Shown here in pieces: positions 1 through 8,207 of a stretch of 21,829 nt of DNA. Position 1 is the stretch's first letter, and each line of letters begins with the position of its first letter. Made by a program: the position numbers and the translations under genes. The DNA lies in assembly GCA_008000375.1 (NCBI GenBank), contig SMOI01000480.1, positions 1-21,829 of the forward strand, read 5' to 3'. The notes below the pieces were generated by a model, which saw only the letters and a list, made by a program, of their open reading frames with translations, did no database searches and was not told the DNA's origin. Origin of the DNA: Poteriospumella lacustris (taxonomy: Eukaryota > Sar > Chrysophyceae > Chromulinales > Dinobryaceae).

Positions 1-74
<74 letters not shown>
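1..74. repeat. (GTC)n trinucleotide microsatellite
   Basis: Twenty-four uninterrupted copies of GTC followed by a partial copy, cut by the window edge, so the true length is unknown. It lies about 165 bases upstream of the chosen start of the ABC transporter gene and could belong to its promoter or 5' leader, or to the tail of an upstream gene. Shorter, imperfect CGT/CTG runs recur at about 4380-4470. Confidence 0.97.
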
Positions 75-238
75 GCTTTGTCACCACCATCTTGTTCACT
101 ACGGATCGTGCACCTTCGTCGGCAAGTGACGTTGTGATGAACCATGAACGCGTCTTGGTCATTGGGCTCAATGCTTACATTCCAATCAATATTGCATTGT
201 GGTGCTCTTTGCGTTCACATAGGTGGTTATTTTTCAAC

Positions 239-2455
239 ATGTCATCGGGTTACAAATCGCAAAGAAGTAAAGACGAGCGTGTGGTGATTACTTGGAAAAA
301 CCTCAACTTCCAAACCGTGATAAAGGATGCAGACAAGTCTAAACCTTTCCAACCCGTTTACAAAACCAAAGTAATTCTTGACAATCTGCACGGCAGAGCA
401 GAATCCGGTCAGCTCCTTGCTATTCTTGGTCCGACAGGATGCGGGTAAGTTGTGTTGCAGTTAGCTGTGTGTGTGTGTGTCATCGTTGATTTCACATCAA
501 ACGCAATGCCTGTTGTGCTTGTTGTAGCAAAACATCCCTTCTAAATATTTTAGCCGCTAGAATTCCCCACGGAGGTTCTGCAGCCAGCAGGCTTACTGGT
601 GAGATCAGAATGAATGGCAAGCCTCGCGATGAGACAAAGTTCCGTAGCATTTCCGCATACGTTCTGCAAGACGACTTCATGTATGCCTATTTGACAGTCT
701 TTGAAACCCTTCTTATGGCGGCGCACTTTTTCTTGCCCGTGTCTATGTCTTCGCAAGAGAAGGAAGAACATGTGAGATCCGTTATTGCCGAACTCGGTCT
801 GGTGAAAGCATCGGACACTATCATCGGAAATGACAAGGTCCGAGGAGTTTCGGGTGGAGAGCGTCGCAGAGCTTCCATTGCCGTCCAACTATTGACTGAT
901 CCTGCGGTCCTTTTCCTTGACGAACCCACGTCGGGTTTGGACGCCTTTCAGTCTCAAGCGGTGATGGAGTCGATGAAAAAGCTGGCAGACGATGGACGCC
1001 TGGTGATTTCGGTGATCCATCAGCCCAGATCAAGCATTTATGAAATGTTCAACAAGCTTTTGGTTCTCTCAGAAGGTCGCACTATGTTCTACGGCGACGC
1101 TATTGATGCTGTGAAGCACTTTCAGTCTTGTGGCTTTACTTGTCCCGACGACTTCAACCCTTCCGACTTTTTCCTGGACCTGTTGTCGCCCGACAACCGT
1201 ACCAGTGAAGCGCGAGTGGAAACTCGTAACCGAATCAAATTACTTGGTGACCGTTGGGAAGAGAAGGTCTCCAACCAAGAGGAAGTTGTTGAGGATGTTA
1301 GCAGTCAGTTCATTTCCGTGAAGTCGATTGGTACCGACGAAGGGTTCGAAAAGACATTTAAGGCGTTTCAATTGCTTTGCTGGCGCTGTTGGGTGGAACA
1401 ATCGCGCAATAAGGGTGCAATTATTGGCAAGTTTGTTACTGCCATTCTATTCTCGCTGATCATCGGTGGCATTTACTCAAAGGATACTCGCAGTCAGCAG
1501 GGCATTCAGAACATGAAGGGCATTTTGTTCTTCTTGTTGATCAACCAGACATTCAATTCCGTCTTAGCCGTGTTGAACTCCTTTCCACGAGAGAAGCTGA
1601 TTGTGAATCGTGAACGCGATGGTCGTGCATACAGTACGCTATCGTATTGCTTGGCGAAATTCTTCGTGGAGATGCCACTGAATCTGATTCCCGTCGTGGT
1701 GTACTGCTGTATCGTCCATCCGTAAGTGTTCGCTGCCCTAACCCTAGCTCTTGTCGGTATTATTGTTTCTAATGCTAATGTATCTCTTCGTATGTACGTG
1801 ATTGTGCAGGTTGGCTGATATGAACAAGGACACGTTTGGTCAATTCATCGCGATCTGCATGTTCGTGAATAGCGTCGGTGTGGCCTTGGGCTTGGCGATT
1901 TCATCGTTCGCTCCGAATGTTGACGCTGCCAATGCTGTTGGTCCGGTGTTTATTATCATCGGCATTCTGTTCGGTGGCTTCTATATCAAAGTCTCATCTC
2001 TTCCCATCGTGTTGAATTGGATTCCATTCTTGTCTCTTTTCCGCTGGGGATTCCAGGCTCTTTGCATCAATGAATTCAAAGGCCGCACCTACGAATGCAA
2101 CACCAGTCCCAATCTGTGCCTTCTCACTGGCGAAGAAGTGCTGGAAACGCTGTCCTACAACGACCACACAGTTCGATACCCCCTCTTTGGCCTGGGTATG
2201 TTACTGGTGGGTTTCTTCTGTGCATTGTATGTGTTATTGCTTTTGAATAAGTTGACATACACACCGTTGGGACATGTCGGAAGCTTCTACGCCCAGAAGG
2301 CGGACCCCAGCTTGCGTATTGATGTATCTCAGTCTCAAGCGCAACCATCTTATGCCGTTGTCGCTCAAGGAGAAGAGGAACGATTATCGGATAGCAAAGC
2401 GACCGTGAAGGTGGTGCAGAATGACGAGGGCAAAAAAGAAGTTGAGCTCGTGTGA
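239..2455 (+). CDS. ABCG-family half-size ABC transporter (three exons)
   Basis: Predicted 681-residue ATP-driven exporter of the ABCG (white/ABCG2-like) half-transporter type, with an N-terminal nucleotide-binding domain and a C-terminal membrane domain; it should work as a dimer. Exons are 239-444, 528-1721 and 1810-2455; introns of 83 and 88 bases start with GTAAGT. The first intron interrupts the Walker A glycine codon, and splicing restores GPTGCGKTS (residues 64-72). Other motifs are a Q-loop glutamine near 116, signature VSGGERRRAS (about 176-185), Walker B with DEPTSGLD (about 200-207) and the H-loop histidine near 233. Several hydrophobic helices follow from about residue 370 to 630. 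The start at 239 is chosen because the protein then begins like its relatives; an in-frame ATG at 137 would add 34 residues. Substrate cannot be inferred; lipids, sterols or xenobiotics are usual for the family. Confidence 0.93.
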
Positions 2456-3040
2456 GTTGGTTGTTGTTGATCCCACGCAGATCGTCTGTAGTCCTGTTGT
2501 TTCTTTCAATGTTTACGCGGTTTCATCGCTTCATTTACGTCGTTGTTTGTTGTGGTTTGTGATAGATGTGTACTAAATTTACTTCAATCAATACCCCAAA
2601 AGAGCAGCAAAGCACACACAAAAAACAAAAAAGAAGTAGAACCCAGTAGGGCTCAATATGAGCAGCAATAAGAGAGACGTGCACCACACGACAGACACCA
2701 CACAGGCACAGCCCGCACAAACAAACAACATAGTGCCAACCATCAACGGCGACTTGCAAATAATGAAGTGGATTCCGCTGAAACTAGTGAGGGTGGTCAT
2801 CATCGTCTCCTCCCATCAGCGATGCACATCACATCAAAATGGCCGGGTGCATAGCCTCGAGGAAGAAGCGAAACGGCCACCCGTCACGTCAGCGCAAAAA
2901 TAATGTAAGCAAAGATGGCAGCCACCACCCTTGACCAGGCAACTGCACAGAAGTGCTTCTTTTTCTCTCTGGGCAGTCTCGTGAAAGCGTCCTTCAACAA
3001 CTGCGTGACCATCATCGGAAGCGGAGCAATGGCCCTTCCC
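2456..3040. other. Convergent intergenic region
   Basis: This stretch separates the 3' ends of the plus-strand ABC transporter and the minus-strand membrane protein, so it should hold both 3' untranslated regions and terminators. It includes an A-rich run near 2610-2640 and CA-rich stretches. A short minus-strand frame (about 2888-3090) ends in a hydrophobic segment, but no splice path joins it to the neighbouring gene. I see no other gene here. Confidence 0.6.
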
Positions 3041-4288
3041 CTAAGCCTTCTCGTCCAAAGATGACAAAATGATCGTGCGCAAAATAGCAACCACGTAGCT
3101 CAACAACGCACCACACATTTGAATACGCAATTGAGCTTTCGAGAAGCGCCATCCGGCAATCGTAACGCTCACGGGGCACTCCCTCAACGCGATGCACAAT
3201 TTGATCCGTTGCATTTCGCGCTCGTCCTGCACCTTCTGATCCATGTTGTAGATCAACGAAAAATCACGTTCTGCCAAGCTTTGCAACGCATATGAGCAGA
3301 GATCATTTATCGTACCAATTTCTTCCAAAAGAAGTACCAAGAGACCTGTTTGCTTTCCAAAGTAAACGATCGAGAAAATGATCATGTACGTTTGCTTCAG
3401 CAATTGAGCATGCGTGAGGAAACTATTCAGTGCGGAAATGATCGCAATGCCGATGATAGTATTCCAGAGGGCACCGCTCAGAAGCCATCCCAACGACGGA
3501 GCCAATTGACGATCTTTTTCTTGGATATCGTTCTTCACACTGAGGTATTCACGACAGGTCAGCTCGGCGTTCTCCGCTTTCAAGCGCAACGTAGACACAA
3601 CTTGATACGTGGCGCGTTGTTCCATTATGTAGAACACCACTAATCCCGTCAGTGTAAAATTGATTGGAAAGAATCCAGTGGCAACGATTATCGCAGATAT
3701 GGCCGCATAAGTGGGACTGGTGGAGAAAGCCACGAGACACATGACACCCAGCAAGACCGTGAACGCCGTGAACACAATGAAGATAATGTCTCCCACTTCT
3801 TTAGCTTGCTTGAAGGAAAACATATAGAGATTTCGCGGAATTCTTCGTGGTTTCAAGAGCTCGCGATTCCAAGTAATCACGGCGGGAATAACCAGACAGT
3901 TCTGGACAGTGATTCCCAGGTAAAAGCAGATAAAGACGTACCTCATATCACTTTCATGACCATCCTCCGCTAAACCCCATATCCCCATGATGAATATAAT
4001 GATAGTTCCTATCACAAACAGAAGTTGGAGGAGCCGATTCCACGCCAGTAGTTTCCATGAAGTCTTTGCTTGCGACACTTCGACTCCAGCAATGTTGGGG
4101 AGCAACATGCCGTATTGCAAGCTAAAATCATGAATATCCTTCAAGTCGTTGATGAATTCGTACATGTTGGCATATGATGACTTCGTTGGCTCGCCTTCAA
4201 ACACTGAAGCCAAGGTAGGATACATGTCGCGCAGCGACATTGAGCGTTCGACAAAGTCTTCCATTGAATTCCTTTGTGATGGGACCAA
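3041..4288 (-). CDS. Seven-helix membrane protein, candidate gustatory-receptor-like (GRL) family
   Basis: Single-exon 415-residue polytopic membrane protein. Hydrophobic segments lie at about 84-106, 117-139, 167-189, 193-222, 266-290, 297-320 and 383-409, giving seven helices. The loops after helices 2, 4 and 6 are long (about 27, 43 and 62 residues), while those after 1, 3 and 5 are very short (about 10, 3 and 6). With a soluble N-terminus of about 80 residues inside the cell, this is the inverted topology of insect gustatory and odorant receptors and their GRL relatives, including plant DUF3537. The stretch around helix 7 (P372, AGWRF at 378-382, CGALLSYVV at 392-400) resembles the gustatory-receptor TM7 signature of a G/F block, then GA-x3-Y and a hydrophobic run. 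In that family the proteins are ligand-gated ion channels or have unknown roles. Family assignment is inference from topology and pattern; the call of a seven-helix membrane protein is firm. An alternative start is M9. It is transcribed divergently from the ankyrin gene. Confidence 0.8.
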   Translation of the reverse strand: MVPSQRNSMEDFVERSMSLRDMYPTLASVFEGEPTKSSYANMYEFINDLKDIHDFSLQYGMLLPNIAGVEVSQAKTSWKLLAWNRLLQLLFVIGTIIIFIMGIWGLAEDGHESDMRYVFICFYLGITVQNCLVIPAVITWNRELLKPRRIPRNLYMFSFKQAKEVGDIIFIVFTAFTVLLGVMCLVAFSTSPTYAAISAIIVATGFFPINFTLTGLVVFYIMEQRATYQVVSTLRLKAENAELTCREYLSVKNDIQEKDRQLAPSLGWLLSGALWNTIIGIAIISALNSFLTHAQLLKQTYMIIFSIVYFGKQTGLLVLLLEEIGTINDLCSYALQSLAERDFSLIYNMDQKVQDEREMQRIKLCIALRECPVSVTIAGWRFSKAQLRIQMCGALLSYVVAILRTIILSSLDEKA

Positions 4289-4593
4289 TAAAGTTCAAAA
4301 TCCTTTTTCTTGGTCTATTCCTTATTGTTTGTGCGAAGATGATGAAATGGTAACCAAAGGATTCGCTTTCTTGGCAGTTCTGCTGGTCTGCTGGTCTGCT
4401 GCTGCTGTTGGTGAAGAGAGTGGATAGGCTCGTCGTCGTCGCGTCGCCTCTCCTGCTGCTGCTGGTCGCCGTTTCGTCACGCAACAACAGCACTGCCCAG
4501 AGGTTGAAAACTCGTATACAAACACAATTATCTCTTCATCAACCGATCAAATCAACCCTGTTTGTGGTGTAGTATGCGCTGTATTGGTCTACG
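4289..4593. promoter_or_regulatory. Divergent promoter region between membrane protein and ankyrin gene
   Basis: About 305 bases lie between two divergently read start codons, so both promoters must lie here or within the adjoining genes. It contains an imperfect CTG-rich run (about 4380-4413) and a CGT/CTG-rich patch (about 4430-4470). No clear TATA box is seen near either start. Confidence 0.5.
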
Positions 4594-6120
4594 ATGGCTC
4601 TCCCGAAATTTTCTATCTTGAGTGAGCTGCAACGACTGAAAGACGTCCATGCCAGTTCGAAGGTTGACAGTTCCGTGTTTCAACCGCGCGAGGAAGAGCA
4701 GCGGAAACTTATCGTAAAAAATGCAGCCTTGAAAATAGTCAACTTGGCTCTAAAGCGAGAGAAAACCAAATACATTTTCAACGAAAAGCATCGCATCGAG
4801 GAAGAACTCAAGCGCGATGCGGAAGGCGGTCGAGCGGCCGGTGCCGGCAAGCGGCCATTCACATCTCCGACGAAAGGATCAGATATGTCGATGATATATA
4901 CGAAGCAGAAGTCATTCTATCGACTGCGGCCCAACACAGCCAGCCAAGTGGAGGGAAAAGCGACGAGCTTCGCTCGCGTGCTGAAATCGGCGGACTCGTC
5001 GGAAGACATTGCGGAGCAAATCCAAGAGCAAGCGTCGCACGAGGCGAAGAATGCACAAAAGCTGTTCAACATATTATGCGCCAATGCCAACTTGGGCGTC
5101 GTGTGTCAGTTCTCTCCGAAGCGGCCGTTCGAGGAGGTCGATGTGAGTCATTTGGTGGCGTCTTCCGGGCTGGCGGGGACAACGGGAAACAAAATGGACG
5201 CCCTCGCGTCCTTGCGGAAGAAGGACGGCATTTTGTTGATTTTCGATCCGTCGACCTACACCGAATCCAGGGCGATCACCCTGAAGATTCGGTACATGAA
5301 ACAAGTGGACATCGCTGTGGAGGAAGCGGCCGAGAAGGAAGTGACCTTCTGGTCGAGTGGGAACTATTTTGGCTTACGGCTGACGAAGGACGCACATCGA
5401 TCCAACTCAGAAGTGGGCAGTGCGCTTCTCACGGGCAAGCCAATGTCGCGAGTCAAGGTGATGCTGCCTGGTTGGATGCCCGCCGCTCCCATCTTTCTCC
5501 CGAACACCAACAAGTGCTCGTTCCACTGGGTGGATATCAATCAGTTTGTCGACTCTGCTGTCGTTTCGAACCGCCTATCTCGACTGCGGTTGTTTGCGGT
5601 ATCATGTCCGACCGCAAAAGTGGGCGTGAAGCGAATTCACGAATTTGTGGAGCAGCAGATGATTCGAGAGACGGCCAACCTGTCTCTCCCCGGCGGCATT
5701 CCGGCTCTGCATTACGCCGCCATGCATGGGAACATGGATGCAGTTCAACTGTTGGTCCAAAACGGCGCTAACGTGAACTATCGCTGCAAAGAGGACAAGA
5801 ACATGACAGCGCTCCATGAGGCTGTCATGGCAGGCCAAACCGAAATCGCTCGGTTCCTGCTGGAACAAGGTGCGTCGCAGCTCCTGCGAGACGACAGCGG
5901 CATGGGTCCATTGCATTTGGCTTGCAAGCTGGGCCACACATCCATCGCACGGCTGCTGATGGACCATGGCGAAGGAAAGCGGGCCTTGCAGATGCTGGAC
6001 AACTCCGAGCACAAGCCTATCGATCTGTGCGCCAATCACTTCCTGAAGTCGGGCGTCGAGAGTGTGATGCGAAGGATGCACATCTTCGTGAAGCCACGAG
6101 TATCGCTATACGAGCGATGA
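4594..6120 (+). CDS. Ankyrin-repeat protein, copy A of an inverted pair
   Basis: Single-exon 508-residue protein. Residues 1-78 are charged and helical (EEEQRKLIVKNAALKI, then KREKTKYIFNEKHRIEEEL), probably a coiled coil. Residues 80-125 are basic and likely disordered. Residues 150-350 form an unrecognised mixed domain with beta-like stretches (ILLIFDPSTY near 213-222, VTFWSSGNYFGLRL near 250-263). Ankyrin repeats follow at about 368-396 (ALHYAAMHGN), 404-432 (TALHEAVMAGQ) and 437-465 (GPLHLACKLGH), with a degenerate fourth to about 500. Ankyrin repeats bind other proteins; the partner is unknown and no enzymatic motif is visible. The gene faces copy B tail to tail across 242 bases, and both encode the same protein. 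Identity stops at the ends of the reading frame, which argues against a simple assembly artefact. Confidence 0.9.
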   Translation: MALPKFSILSELQRLKDVHASSKVDSSVFQPREEEQRKLIVKNAALKIVNLALKREKTKYIFNEKHRIEEELKRDAEGGRAAGAGKRPFTSPTKGSDMSMIYTKQKSFYRLRPNTASQVEGKATSFARVLKSADSSEDIAEQIQEQASHEAKNAQKLFNILCANANLGVVCQFSPKRPFEEVDVSHLVASSGLAGTTGNKMDALASLRKKDGILLIFDPSTYTESRAITLKIRYMKQVDIAVEEAAEKEVTFWSSGNYFGLRLTKDAHRSNSEVGSALLTGKPMSRVKVMLPGWMPAAPIFLPNTNKCSFHWVDINQFVDSAVVSNRLSRLRLFAVSCPTAKVGVKRIHEFVEQQMIRETANLSLPGGIPALHYAAMHGNMDAVQLLVQNGANVNYRCKEDKNMTALHEAVMAGQTEIARFLLEQGASQLLRDDSGMGPLHLACKLGHTSIARLLMDHGEGKRALQMLDNSEHKPIDLCANHFLKSGVESVMRRMHIFVKPRVSLYER

Positions 6121-6362
6121 AGAGTGAAGATATAGCCGTAAAGATACCGTATTGTAAGTTTATCAATTCAGAAGTCTATTTTCAAACCAAACAGACATTA
6201 GTAGCGTTGGGGTTGACACGCCCGTATAGATAGGTACCACGAGCATCCCGTTTGAACACAACCCGGCACACAGAACGTCTGTAAACTTGGTAAAGAGAAT
6301 ACACTAAATTGACTACTACTTACAATACAGTATCGCAACAGCTACACAAGAAGAAATCCTCA
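6121..6362. other. Spacer between the inverted ankyrin genes (two 3' regions)
   Basis: This holds both 3' untranslated regions. A 17-base block beginning GATAC and ending TAAGT occurs on the plus strand near 6143-6160 and, with one change, on the minus strand near 6322-6338. The spacer is therefore itself a decayed continuation of the inverted repeat. No gene is visible. Confidence 0.7.
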
Positions 6363-7889
6363 TCACCGCTCGTATAGCGATACTCGTGGCTTCACGAAGA
6401 TGTGCATCCTTCGCATCACACTCTCGACGCCCGACTTCAGGAAGTGATTGGCGCACAGATCGATAGGCTTGTGCTCGGAGTTGTCCAGCATCTGCAAGGC
6501 CCGCTTTCCTTCGCCATGGTCCATCAGCAGCCGTGCGATGGATGTGTGGCCCAGCTTGCAAGCCAAATGCAATGGACCCATGCCGCTGTCGTCTCGCAGG
6601 AGCTGCGACGCACCTTGTTCCAGCAGGAACCGAGCGATTTCGGTTTGGCCTGCCATGACAGCCTCATGGAGCGCTGTCATGTTCTTGTCCTCTTTGCAGC
6701 GATAGTTCACGTTAGCGCCGTTTTGGACCAACAGTTGAACTGCATCCATGTTCCCATGCATGGCGGCGTAATGCAGAGCCGGAATGCCGCCGGGGAGAGA
6801 CAGGTTGGCCGTCTCTCGAATCATCTGCTGCTCCACAAATTCGTGAATTCGCTTCACGCCCACTTTTGCGGTCGGACATGATACCGCAAACAACCGCAGT
6901 CGAGATAGGCGGTTCGAAACGACAGCAGAGTCGACAAACTGATTGATATCCACCCAGTGGAACGAGCACTTGTTGGTGTTCGGGAGAAAGATGGGAGCGG
7001 CGGGCATCCAACCAGGCAGCATCACCTTGACTCGCGACATTGGCTTGCCCGTGAGAAGCGCACTGCCCACTTCTGAGTTGGATCGATGTGCGTCCTTCGT
7101 CAGCCGTAAGCCAAAATAGTTCCCACTCGACCAGAAGGTCACTTCCTTCTCGGCCGCTTCCTCCACAGCGATGTCCACTTGTTTCATGTACCGAATCTTC
7201 AGGGTGATCGCCCTGGATTCGGTGTAGGTCGACGGATCGAAAATCAACAAAATGCCGTCCTTCTTCCGCAAGGACGCGAGGGCGTCCATTTTGTTTCCCG
7301 TTGTCCCCGCCAGCCCGGAAGACGCCACCAAATGACTCACATCGACCTCCTCGAACGGCCGCTTCGGAGAGAACTGACACACGACGCCCAAGTTGGCATT
7401 GGCGCATAATATGTTGAACAGCTTTTGTGCATTCTTCGCCTCGTGCGACGCTTGCTCTTGGATTTGCTCCGCAATGTCTTCCGACGAGTCCGCCGATTTC
7501 AGCACGCGAGCGAAGCTCGTCGCTTTTCCCTCCACTTGGCTGGCTGTGTTGGGCCGCAGTCGATAGAATGACTTCTGCTTCGTATATATCATCGACATAT
7601 CTGATCCTTTCGTCGGAGATGTGAATGGCCGCTTGCCGGCACCGGCCGCTCGACCGCCTTCCGCATCGCGCTTGAGTTCTTCCTCGATGCGATGCTTTTC
7701 GTTGAAAATGTATTTGGTTTTCTCTCGCTTTAGAGCCAAGTTGACTATTTTCAAGGCTGCATTTTTTACGATAAGTTTCCGCTGCTCTTCCTCGCGCGGT
7801 TGAAACACGGAACTGTCAACCTTCGAACTGGCATGGACGTCTTTCAGTCGTTGCAGCTCACTCAAGATAGAAAATTTCGGGAGAGCCAT
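6363..7889 (-). CDS. Ankyrin-repeat protein, copy B of an inverted pair
   Basis: Encodes the same 508 residues as the plus-strand copy: an N-terminal charged helical segment (1-78), a basic linker, an unrecognised domain (about 150-350) and three to four ankyrin repeats (about 368-500). The only base difference found in the frame is the silent CGG for the last arginine. The frame is intact and ends in TGA, followed at once by a second in-frame TGA that copy A lacks. Its 5' flank differs from that of copy A and is shared with the divergent LRR/IQ gene, so the two identical proteins are probably expressed under different control. Function is unknown; a scaffold role is only suggested by the ankyrin repeats. 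Confidence 0.9.
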   Translation of the reverse strand: MALPKFSILSELQRLKDVHASSKVDSSVFQPREEEQRKLIVKNAALKIVNLALKREKTKYIFNEKHRIEEELKRDAEGGRAAGAGKRPFTSPTKGSDMSMIYTKQKSFYRLRPNTASQVEGKATSFARVLKSADSSEDIAEQIQEQASHEAKNAQKLFNILCANANLGVVCQFSPKRPFEEVDVSHLVASSGLAGTTGNKMDALASLRKKDGILLIFDPSTYTESRAITLKIRYMKQVDIAVEEAAEKEVTFWSSGNYFGLRLTKDAHRSNSEVGSALLTGKPMSRVKVMLPGWMPAAPIFLPNTNKCSFHWVDINQFVDSAVVSNRLSRLRLFAVSCPTAKVGVKRIHEFVEQQMIRETANLSLPGGIPALHYAAMHGNMDAVQLLVQNGANVNYRCKEDKNMTALHEAVMAGQTEIARFLLEQGASQLLRDDSGMGPLHLACKLGHTSIARLLMDHGEGKRALQMLDNSEHKPIDLCANHFLKSGVESVMRRMHIFVKPRVSLYER

Positions 7890-8207
7890 CGTGGACCAAG
7901 ACAGTGCATGCTGTGTAAAACTCGAGAGATTCGATTGATTGTGGTCTTGAGTTTGATGTGTATCCCAACGAGAGAAAGCGAAGGAATGTTGGCGATTGGG
8001 TTGATCGATCGACGGGTTGCCGCGAAACGGCTTGGAGCAGCGGCGGTTACAATTTTTTTATATGAAATCGCCGAGACAAGAAGAACGGTCTGTTGTGGGT
8101 AACTTCATCATCTTCAGGGGCCTCTGTTTCGTTCATACTTTATTCGTGGGGAATAAGGAAATTCTCAGCCTCCCTGAAATGATTGCGGTGGTGTAAGAAG
8201 CGTTACC
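7890..8207. promoter_or_regulatory. Divergent promoter region between ankyrin copy B and the LRR/IQ gene
   Basis: These 318 bases separate two divergently read start codons. The first 25 or so next to the ankyrin start are a diverged version of the equivalent flank of copy A. An AT-rich patch with TTTTTTTATATGAAA lies at about 8051-8065, roughly 150 bases before the LRR gene start. No closer TATA element is seen. Confidence 0.5.

Larger units (their letters stand above)
4594..7889. repeat. Large inverted repeat, arms 4594-6120 and 6363-7889
   Basis: The two arms are reverse complements about the axis 6241.5, since every matching pair of positions sums to 12483, so there are no insertions or deletions over about 1.53 kb. 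Both ends, compared base by base, match, and all reading frames that I compared give the same translations. The one difference found is position 6117 (A) against 6366 (C, read as G on the minus strand), which is CGA versus CGG for the final arginine. Outside the frames the match drops sharply: 19 of 25 bases just upstream of the start codons, and only patches downstream such as GATACYGTATTGTAAGT. Confidence 0.95.

Noticed and set aside
92-238. An upstream in-frame extension of the ABC transporter, including the ATG at 137
   Set aside because: It would add a hydrophobic stretch not expected before an ABCG nucleotide-binding domain. The ATG at 239 gives a typical N-terminus, though the upstream start is not excluded.
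2884-3090. A short minus-strand frame ending in a hydrophobic helix, considered as a last exon of the seven-helix protein
   Set aside because: The main frame already ends in a complete seventh helix and a stop, and I found no convincing donor and acceptor to join this piece.
4594-7889. Assembly artefact as the explanation for the inverted ankyrin pair
   Set aside because: An artefactual palindrome would be symmetric into the flanks. Here the flanks and the 3' regions differ at many positions and the last codon differs by one base. Long reads are still the decisive test.
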